This document shows positions 55,814-64,000 of a DNA stretch of 64,000 bases, piece after piece; position 1 is the stretch's first letter; every line of letters begins with the position of its first letter. The notes under the pieces were generated by a model that did not search any database, was not told the origin of the DNA, and worked only from the letters and a program-made list of their open reading frames with translations. Both the position numbers and the translations under genes were made by a program. The stretch is from Daedaleopsis sinensis (lineage: Eukaryota > Basidiomycota > Agaricomycetes > Polyporales > Polyporaceae), in the NCBI GenBank assembly GCA_033807695.1, contig CM066309.1, forward strand, positions 1,674,001 through 1,738,000. Direction: 5' to 3'.

Positions 55814-58800
55814 ATGCCTGCCCCCGGGGCCCCGAATACGGCGGGAACCAACCCTTCACCGCCCAGCCCATCCGAAGACAGTCGTCGGATGGTCACCCGG
55901 GAGACTAATCGTGGCAAGCACCCCGGGCTTGTCGATCTTGCTCGATGGGATCCAGACGACCCAGCTCGTGCGCCAACACCACCGGCCCAGCACCGTGCCA
56001 ACGTCAAGGCTGCAAAGGAGGCCCAAGCTCGATCTGAGGCCGCTGCTGCGAAACGCAAAGCGAATGCCCAGAAGCGTGCGCTCAAGCTCCAGCATGAGAA
56101 GAGCGAGCGTGAGGCTGCGGCCGATGAGCAGCGTCGCGCACCGCGCCCCCCGAAGCCCCGCAAAGTCTCGCAAACTTCGAGTGCTCCTCATTCTTCTACG
56201 GCCCGGCGCTGTACGCAAACTGCATGTACATTTTCGTCTCCCGTCCGGACTGACGTGGCATCTGTTGCAGTGACAGCAGATGCTTCAGAGAGAACGGCGC
56301 TCTCAGCTGATCTGCCTCGATCTCAGAGACCCACCGAGATCGAATCATCTCAGTTGAGCGACAGTGATCGTTCTGAAAACGCTGGTAAGCCAGTTTCATT
56401 CATTCGATGATATGCTTCTACCTCTAATATCCTATAGTTGTTGAGAGCGACAACAACCCGAATAGCATCGGATTGGCAGACGTCGAGCCTGAGGAAGGCG
56501 GTGATCCTCACGAATCAAGCGACAGCGGGTCTCAATTCGAACCAGATGAAGCCGATGACGAGGGAGAGGAGTCTAACGAGGATTTAGACATTGGCGAAGA
56601 GGAGATGGACGTCGACGACCTCGTCGAGAGCCAATACCAGCGGCAGCAGGTCGTCAAGAAACAACTGAAGGGCGTCAAGGGCAGTCACCCGGTAGCCGCG
56701 CACAGCGTCCAAGCGACAGCTTCGGGGCGAAAGAGGAAGGAGCCTCCCGCGCTGGAGGAAAGCTCTCATGCCAGTGAAGTGTACGTACCGTCCCACCTTT
56801 CCATCTACCCTCGCATCTGGAGCTCTAGTGACGACCCATTCCCCTTGCTCAACATTCAACATCCACTCTACCTCCGACATCTGTCTGATATGGGCAATCA
56901 ACATGATGGCACTATCCCGGATGCCTTCAAATCACTGGTACGTCTCCCTGTCGATCCCCCACTGTGCACCGTCGTCTCATAGTCCGAGCTCCATTCACTG
57001 TCTGATTCAACATCCGACCACAGGAGCAGCCCAGAGAAGCCTAAGAAAGTCAAGCAATCGCGTGTGAAGGGCGGCATCCATACTGACTTCGCGGATCACT
57101 TCAAAACTCCCTCCAAAATCGCGCGCCCGGAACTAGTCACTGCACCGCTCGCGAAGGCCCAACCTCCTTCTACTCAACAGAAGAGGACTTCCAGTGCGAC
57201 CGCCCGTGCCCAGGCGCAGCTCGCGCTCGAGGTGGAAGGTCTCGAACATACAGCCCGTAGCGATCGCTCTCGGGTGTTAGCTACTGCAGCTGATGAACCT
57301 CGCCGCTCCTCCGGTAAGTCGTCTGTCCACAATAATCGTCCTTCTTCCCCTCGTCCTCCGTTCAAACCTCCAATCTCAGACACGGTGGCACCTTTGGACG
57401 AGCCTGAGGTCTCCCGCGGAAGGAAGGACAAGGGCAAACAACGTGCTCAGGCGAGTACGCGCTCTACTTCTGCATCGAGCTACACCTCTGGCCCTCCCAT
57501 GACTGCTACAGAGGGCGAGGACGACGACGCTGTGTCACTGCCTGAGAAGGAAGGTGTTACCCTCAATGAGTATGACGGCGGACTGGATGACGAGGACGCC
57601 ACAGAAGAACGCGAGGGGCTTGAGCGTGACCCGACCGCCAACCGCATCCAATGGAGGGCTGCAGATGAGGACTCAGACTCGCGCAAATCGGATGAGATTC
57701 TAGGAACGACGAAGAACAAGTCTTATCGATCTCGTCATCACCAGTCAACCCACTCCGCGCACATCGTTATTCCAAAGCGCGTAAGTACTCACCCACTAAC
57801 CCTGATACTGCGTTCTCAATCACGTCGACTCGGACTCGTACTCGCAGCAGGACCTTGTCACTTCCGTCAAGCACATCAACATGAATGCTCCGGCATCTAG
57901 CACCAAGAAAAAGGGGACTCACGACAAGTACGCCGTCAGCGACCTGCCTTCAGACCTCAAGCCAGCTTTCCATGCACGGCTCGTGCCCCTCTCGCGTCTC
58001 TATTTCGGCATTCGCCAGCCCTTTACTGACCTCACAGTCGACGAATGTCAGACGCTTTTCGATCTCGCATACCCTGATATCGCCCATGAAGTCACCGGCG
58101 AGAAGGATATATTCTACCAACTCGTGAGAGATTCAACGTGTCTGTATTCATTTCGCTGACATTATTTCCTATACACGCACGCAGATATACGACAAGCTTA
58201 TGGAGTGGCAAAATCAGTTCCGAAGGTACGCGCTTGAGACGATCGAGGCGTACTTCAAGAAGAAGGCCTCGTTGGGCAGCATAGAAGCGCGCGCAAACTA
58301 TGTCGCGCGTCAGCTGGCTTTGGACGACAACGAGGAGACTCGCTACGACAAGCTCAAGATGATGCGCGTACCTTTCTATTGGCGTGTCTGGGAAGCAGGG
58401 GAGAAAAAGGTAAGATCTGTGCCAGATATGATCGCGACACGCTCATCAGCACGTTGTAGGGTCGCTTTGAACATCCGCATATCATTCGAACATTTGCCCT
58501 TGCACACATGCCTGTGATCACCTCTGCCAGTCACGACGTCATCAAGCTTTTGGAGTCGAACTTCGATGAGTCCCGTCCTGCGGGGGGATTGGTGATGGCT
58601 TCGCTCGCGGTGAGTCTTTGACACGCTCGAAGCACTCCCACTCTCATGCCAACTATGCTAGGTTGAGTTCGCCCTCACGCATTGGCGCACTGGCCAGGAG
58701 GTCCTCCCTAAAACGCCAGATGCGTACTTCTCCCGTGTGAACTGGGGCGATCGTGTCGTTCAGCGCGCTGGCAAGAAACCCTTCAAGACCGTCAAAGTCC

Positions 58801-58964
58801 GTATGCACCACGAACGAGCCAGGCAATTCGATAACGAACGCTGGGACGCCATCTTCAATGAGGCGCGGAAACTTATGAGCGCACGTCGCGCCGAGCGCGT
58901 CCCTCGTCATCTCGAGATGACGGTCGAGTCTGACGAAGAGCCCGCCATGTCGTTGTCGGATTAG
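55814..58964 (+). CDS. Plavaka companion protein of unknown function, 940 aa, 7 exons
   Basis: Exons 55814-56384, 56438-56937, 56983-57780, 57848-58123, 58185-58409, 58460-58609 and 58662-58964 total 2823 nt in frame. An alternative ATG at 55733 is possible, but MPAPG... at 55814 fits better with the following TRETNRGKHPG region. The N-terminal half is disordered: an Ala/Lys/Glu helix, Ser-rich and acidic tracts, and basic patches suited to nuclear import. The C-terminal 330 residues (from about 57880; LYFGIRQPFTDLT, EWQNQFRRYA, RVPFYWRVWE) are folded and helical, and look like a family I have seen repeatedly as uncharacterised proteins in mushroom genomes. Being within the same terminal repeats and divergent from the transposase, it is likely a second transposition protein (like TnpA in plant CACTA elements), but no activity can be read from the sequence. 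Confidence 0.7.
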
Positions 58965-59384
58965 TAGAGACCCCAGGTAGCGACGGTGAGTGTGTCTGCC
59001 TCTGCGCGACTGAGGCATTGATCGTGAATCTCTATTAGTAGACACGTAACCCGAGTGACGACTGCGGCTGCCGTTCTCGCGAGTTGCTTCTCCATCTCCC
59101 AGCTCCTTCGTCTAGTCCGATCGCCTCAACATCGCCACTCGCAAGTCTTCTTTCGGTATGTATCCAATATCATGCGCTTATGAGATCCTGCCTACTGATA
59201 TGGCTCCCGCTTTGATAGGTTTTTAATGTTGATGGGCCTATCTTTTGTCTCCCCGTTGCATGCTACAAATATTTACGATGTGTACATTCTCAATAACGTT
59301 GCATATACACGCTGTAACACTCGAGTGCCGCTATACGCCCGAACACTGGTTGTGCGCCCGCAGCTTGATAGTGAGCTTTGAATG

Positions 59385-59558
59385 ACACTTACCGTTCACT
59401 TTGGCTACCAACTTCCGCAGCTTGGACATGCTTGGACAAGCTCTACGACTTGGTACAAGATCACCCACTTAACTTGGCCCAAGTAATCTACTTATTATAC
59501 TTATATCGACTTGTTGTCACTTGGTTGACTTGCCCAAGTAGCCCAAGTCAACCCGACA
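59385..59558. repeat. Right subterminal ACTTG/CAAGT repeats
   Basis: At least ten ACTTG or CAAGT copies, some as CCCAAGT pairs, with ACTTGGTTGACT as at the left end. The stretch 58965-59384 between the companion stop and these repeats holds no gene. Confidence 0.65.
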
Positions 59559-59578
59559 TATTGCTGATGCGACGCACA

Positions 59579-59665
59579 CCGCCTGCCCACGCTGCCCGCC
59601 CACGCCGCCCGCCCACGCCGCCCGCCCACGTCGCCCGCCCACGTCGCCCGCCCACGTCGCCGGAT
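59579..59665. repeat. 12-bp minisatellite (CGCCCGCCCACG)
   Basis: About six to seven head-to-tail copies of a 12-mer with C/T changes, just outside the right end of the Plavaka element. The frame across it (Pro/Arg/His-rich) is not a gene. Confidence 0.75.
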
Positions 59666-59772
59666 TGCCCGCCCGTCGTTGTCCGCCCCTGCCCATCCTC
59701 GCCGCCCTCGTACTCCAGTCTTCGAGTCGCAGATCCATGCCACTGGCACGTCCATAGGATGTCGAATAAAGC

Positions 59773-62491
59773 CTACTTAGCCTTCAGTTTTCTTTTCGTC
59801 TTGCCCTGTAGTTTGCCCTTCGCAGTGTCTGTGATCATGTACACCTGGGGCAATAGAGTGTTAGTTTCAAAGATGTGGTGTTCAACATGACGCTATGAAT
59901 ACCTTCTTGTCAACCTCGTTCATTTCATTAAATGTGTGCACGACAATGCTGAGAGCATCATTGACGTCGCAAGTGGATGCGAACTTTGCCCTGCACGCAC
60001 GTTAGCAGTCGGCGTGTGCAGATATACCATAGATAGTACGTACATGGCGTGGTAATGCTAGGCAGCGTTGTGAGCTTGTGTCACTGAGTCGCGAATGAAT
60101 TGATGCAGTACGCACCTGTACCTCTTCCGGTGCCAGGGCTTCGAAGACTTGTTTGAACTCGCTACGCAGAGGGTTGTTCTTCTGGAGATTGATGTAGACA
60201 TACGCGAATAGATTCCTGAGACACCGATGAGCAAATAGCTCACAGGTGATGTTGGGCACAAAAACTTACCGTGCTGTGCGGGAGGACGCCACGCGCTGCT
60301 TGCCATCCTTCTTGTCACTGGCGATGTCTCCTTCATCAGCAGTGTGAGTCGTCTTGGTGATCCCCATGGTCATCTTGATTTTTGCGAGCCTGTCTGGAAG
60401 GGGCGGAGCGTTCTTGTCCTTCCAAGCGGTCCTGTGCATTATTCGTAAGAAAGTTACTATGGCCGTCCTGCCACAATGATACTAGCTCACAGAGGGTTTG
60501 CGACCTGCCATGGATCGGGCATGGTCAGCAGGGTGCAAGGGTCAGGGTAGATAACGCACTCACAGAATATAGCGACTTCGTTCCTGAACCTGAGGCGCCC
60601 AGTGCGCTAGTTGCATCGGTCAGCGTCGCAAGGGGAGGTACTTCCACCAATTGCCGAGCATGGGAAGGGGTAGTGGGCCTGTTCAGGTACACTGCGACAC
60701 TCGTGCATGAGATATACATGGGCACTGGGAGTGTGTTACAGCTTACGGCGGGTTGGGTTCAAGACACTCTCAACGGTCAAAATGTTTGAGTGAGAGACAG
60801 CGGGGGCGGTAGTAACTGTGGGGTATGCTGTACCCAGAGTGGTCGGGAGGCTATCAGCTGGGGTAGAAGTGTTCTCAACGGTCGCAGGGTTTGAGCGGGA
60901 GACGCCGGTTGCAGCAGTCGCAGAAAGAGCAGTGTTCGTGCTGCTGTCCATGGGCTCGACTTCAACAGACCTCTCATTGGGATAGGTAGAGCTATGCTGA
61001 GGTAGATGGTTAGCGACAACGGCTGTGGATGTTGGCACCCCGACAGTGAGCGAGACAATCGGGATAGTCGTCGAATCAGTGGCGCCCCACCATAATGCAG
61101 AGGTACGTTGGTACAGGGAAGGTCGGGGCCCGTTCCGGAGGGACCAGCGATCGTAAGATACATGTCGTCGTCATCGTCGTCGGCGACAGCGATGAATGGC
61201 ATGGGGGTAGGAGAGCGAGTATCGGGGGCTTGAGTCATACGAAGGAGGTGGCTTCCTGAGAGTGTGTCCTCGTCGTTATCGGAGTCATTGTCCTTTTCAC
61301 GTTGTTGGGGCCCTATGAGGACTAAGTAGTGATTAATTAGTCATATACCCGGCATTGAACGCACCTTCGTCAGTACGATGCTTCTTGGTGGGATTGTTGC
61401 GTGTGGCAGAGGCATCGCGCGCACGCTTCTTGCCCTTGGTCTTCGTGGATGCATGTACCTTCCCAGTGCGATTGCGTGATATATCAGGGTATACTGTCGT
61501 GCAGAAATGACGGAACTTCCACGAGTTCAGCCCGTCAACAAAGCCAGGAAACCTCTCATACAGAACGCCGTTAAGATAGTCACGTGCTTCCTTCGAGAGC
61601 TGTGAATGGCTGCTCGCGGCCATTCCATGCTCCAGAAGGGTATTGTATCCTTGTTTGAGCTGCCCACGGAGCTCACGGTACTCGTCACGCGAGATTGTGC
61701 AGCCATTGCGGTGCTCAAGGTAGGCGAATTTGACGTTGGAGTCATCGTCGTCATCTTCATGGTCTGCGAGGTAGTCCCGGAACTGCTCCCGGGTCCAAAA
61801 ATTGAGCTGGGAATGTATGTTAGGGTCATGTTCCTGGTATATGGGAGGGGGAGTACGACACAGCGCGGCGATGCCATGTCTCGCATTGGCACTCTTTGAC
61901 ATCTCCGGGTGAGCATTAGCTAGCATGGCATATGCCTCGCTGTTTGTAAGGCACGGGGTCATCAGGGAGGGCATAATCGGGTGCATATATACACAGTGTA
62001 GACTTACCGGAGAGTGCGCACGGTAGCATTTAAGTCGGCCACGTTAAGCTTGAGCTCGATGATTTGTTCTTTCATAACCTCATTTTCCTGAAGAGCGTGG
62101 ATCATTCGTGTTGAGTCAAGGGCGGATGGTGCAAATCTCGCATGCTGGCCACTCTGGATACAATCCGGGATATTACTGGTGTTAGACACGCTATTAGCAG
62201 ATGACTCACCGTGAACATTCCTTCCATGAGCAGCCCATTCCCGTATCCTCCAATGCCACAGTGAGATATTGATCTGATTGAAGGTGTTGTAGGGGAGAGA
62301 GGACTCTCGGGGGCACTCGACATGTCGTCCAGCCTCGCTATGTTCACGGCGGTGTTGAATGGAGTCGGGAGGCCAGAAAGAGTGAGAGAAGTGGGGGTAG
62401 TCATGTTGCTGTGTTGCTCGGGCAGAAAGGATGCAGTATTAGAGAATTGATGATGTCTCCCATGGTCCAGAGACTCGGAGACAGAGGCCAT
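59773..62491 (-). CDS. Protein of unknown function, 692 aa, 12 exons with two 14-nt exons
   Basis: Exons 62491-62210, 62153-62008, 61939-61365, 61312-61091, 61022-60747, 60691-60564, 60504-60491, 60431-60270, 60215-60116, 60057-60044, 59990-59903 and 59844-59773 total 2079 nt in frame. An N-terminal Ser/Thr/Pro region is followed by a short coiled coil (ENEVMKEQIIELKLNVADLN), a folded helical domain (about residues 145-300), a basic tract (KTKGKKRARDA) suited to nuclear import, a Ser/Thr/Pro-rich linker and a conserved-looking C-terminal helical domain ending in a Lys-rich tail. Exons 7 and 10 are only 14 nt long but are needed to keep the frame. No known domain. It is divergent from the 322-aa gene at 62690, with 198 bp between starts. 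Confidence 0.65.
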
Positions 62492-62689
62492 GGTGGTAGT
62501 CGAAGGAGAATGGATGAGGAAGGTGATGCAGGCGCCGTTGCGAGTATCTGCATATGGTCATACAGGCGCCCTCAGCCAAATGACCTGCCTTCCGAGTTTG
62601 CACTTTCATCCTTTCGTCCATCGTCTAGTGATTAGCAAGATGTCCTTCAGGTACAAGCTCTCAACTGATGAGTTAGATACATGCTCTAA
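62492..62689. promoter_or_regulatory. Divergent promoter between 692-aa and 322-aa genes
   Basis: Only 198 bp separate the two start codons, so both promoters must overlap here or run into each other. No classical TATA box was found. Confidence 0.45.
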
Positions 62690-63778
62690 ATGCTATCCCA
62701 CAGCTCAAATAATAGCAGCACACATATCGCAGTCGAGACCGGATATGAAGGGTCCATCGATTCGGAGTCAGATGTTGCTAGTTCATCATCATCCCTGGGC
62801 ATTCCGGAATGCCTGAAGAACTGGAAGATGTCTCCACCTATTCCATGGGACTCACGAACACCTAGGTAGATAGACACACAGGTGTTATAACAGGCTAGTG
62901 CTGACAAACATTATAAGCCTTGCACGCAGCGGTCCTAAAACGGATTCCGACAATGTCCTTCATGTCCACCGTCGCTACTCGCTGCCGATTCCACCTGGAG
63001 TCACCCGCAACACTTGGCCCGAGGAGATTCTAGATGACGGTGATGCTCACACTGTCTATGAGGCCTTTCGCAAGCTGGTCAAAACCACCTCGCGCAGCTG
63101 TGTACTTCTGAGCAGCCGAGCGACAACATTTGAGGATGTACAGCAAAGCTACCTCGCAATCTTAGAGGGGCTCGAGGGCTTACGTGAGAGTCTTCTCGAG
63201 GTTCCGTTTGAGAACAAGGACTTTCTCGAAACCCCGTAAGCATGTGGCTATATGCATTCACTCCGCAATTGCTAACTGTGGGACATCCTAGTCTCTCTCC
63301 TGGGCGCATTCCTTCCCTCATTCAGGATGGAGACGCAGTAACGTTCTCTCGGACGGTCAAATGCGAGGACCCTGGTGACTTCGACATGTACATGCAAGGG
63401 GCAGAAGTGCCTAGCGAGGACGACTTCATTCTGCCTAATGAGACGACCCTTGTTGGGTCTCCTCATGGCGCCGTTCACCTCACTGACCTGACAGTGAGCT
63501 GTGAATCCCCGGTGGTGACTCTCGTGGAGCTCACTGCCTACGACTCATCTCTTGAGAGTTTGACACCTCTATCCTCCCCACACCCTGCACGCTGGGCCCA
63601 TTCCTCAACTCCTCCAGGGTACCGTAGAGTGCCATCAGTGGAGACTCGACTTCTCGGGCATCCTCCGCCTTTGTTTCCTCTCGAAGTGCTCAAAATGGAT
63701 TCTGATGCCGATTTTACGATAGTTCCAACGTCCTGTCCCCACGAGCTGGCGCTACCATACGAGTTTGTTCCCATATGA
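62690..63778 (+). CDS. Protein of unknown function, 322 aa, 3 exons
   Basis: Exons 62690-62865, 62930-63235 and 63292-63778 total 969 nt in frame (introns 64 and 56 nt). The ATG at 62690 is the earliest that keeps the frame. The N-terminal third is Ser-rich, then a region with PPGVTRNTWPEEILDDG and a helical stretch, then an acidic Pro/Ser-rich C-terminal half. No domain recognised. Possibly a partner of the divergently transcribed 692-aa gene; this is inferred only from position. Confidence 0.6.
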
Positions 63779-64000
63779 GTCGAGATTGCACCATCATCTA
63801 CTCGTCTACATACATCTCGGGATCTCGGGATCCCAGCTCAACGTCGTACCCCATTTTCTCCGCTACGACATACTTTCGGCCCACATGGAAGTGGATGTGG
63901 TCATTCTCCCACTCATCGTCACTCGCCACCCCATCCGATATCATACCTATGACTGACACAATTGATTTCGCATCAATTACGCGAAGTCCTGCCTCCCCGA
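63779..64000. other. 3' flank, no gene seen
   Basis: No exon supported before the right window edge. Confidence 0.4.

Larger units (their letters stand above)
51761..59558. mobile_element. Plavaka-type (CACTA/CMC superfamily) DNA transposon
   Basis: About 7.8 kb bounded by TGTCGGACACCTTG at 51761 and its inverted counterpart CAAGTCAACCCGACA ending at 59558 (TGTCGG shared at the tips). Both ends carry clusters of ACTTG/CAAGT subterminal repeats, as expected for transposase binding in CACTA-like elements. Inside are a spliced, apparently intact transposase (-) and a divergent companion gene (+). The exact tips are tentative because no convincing 2-3 bp target duplication is visible. Confidence 0.6.

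Noticed and set aside
59579..59665. Short spaced repeat considered as a CRISPR-like array
   Set aside because: Units are contiguous 12-mers with no spacers, in eukaryotic DNA; it is a minisatellite.

Overview
The window is nuclear DNA of a basidiomycete fungus, almost certainly an Agaricomycete. The evidence is short introns (about 48-75 nt) in nearly every gene, compact TATA promoters, a Ty3/gypsy element with a TGATG gag-pro/pol junction, a Plavaka-type transposase, a PIF1/Rep Helitron and a TET/JBP-type dioxygenase. No rRNA, tRNA, CRISPR array or bacterial-style operon was seen. All gene models were spliced by eye. For the multi-exon models I checked that exon lengths sum to a whole number of codons.

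Layout. 1-4.75 kb: a Ty3/gypsy gag-pro/pol element, cut by the left window edge and ending in a polypurine tract. 5.15-8.9 kb: three tightly packed minus-strand genes, one with a Zn2Cys6-like cluster. 10.0-11.5 kb: a second Zn2Cys6-like gene (+). 11.7-14.6 kb: a 946-aa protein of unknown function (-). 14.7-17.1 kb: no convincing gene. 17.1-27.7 kb: a TET/JBP dioxygenase gene predicted to be fused to a long unknown C-terminal region (+), a 341-aa unknown gene (-) and a 17-exon, 674-aa gene with a histone-H1-like N-terminus (+). 28-36.2 kb: a Helitron whose giant RepHel protein ends in a USP-like cysteine peptidase. 36.26-37.18 kb: an LTR with its own polypurine tract and TGATG/CATCA ends, lying directly against the 5'-truncated remnant of a host gene. 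38.3-41.3 kb: a 270-aa gene, an 840-bp hexamer satellite and a 107-aa HicA-like gene. 41.8-46.4 kb: a tandem pair of FAD aromatic monooxygenase genes, the first truncated and the second intact. 46.9-50.1 kb: GC-rich decayed coding sequence resembling hydantoinase/oxoprolinase plus DUF917. 51.76-59.56 kb: a Plavaka transposon with an apparently intact 975-aa transposase (-) and a divergent 940-aa companion gene (+). 59.8-63.8 kb: a divergent pair of genes of unknown function (692 aa - and 322 aa +).

How it fits together. This is an accessory, transposon-rich region where at least four mobile-element classes (Ty3/gypsy, a second LTR family, Helitron, Plavaka) sit beside a DNA-base dioxygenase gene and lineage-restricted genes. 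The most unusual signals are: the TET/JBP fusion with a chain of phase-1, length-divisible-by-3 exons; a neighbour gene with a chain of phase-2 exons built the same way; the deubiquitinase-like domain on the Helitron protein; the compact antisense three-gene cassette behind the gypsy element; and four GC-AG introns, one of them splitting the catalytic motif of the TET/JBP domain.
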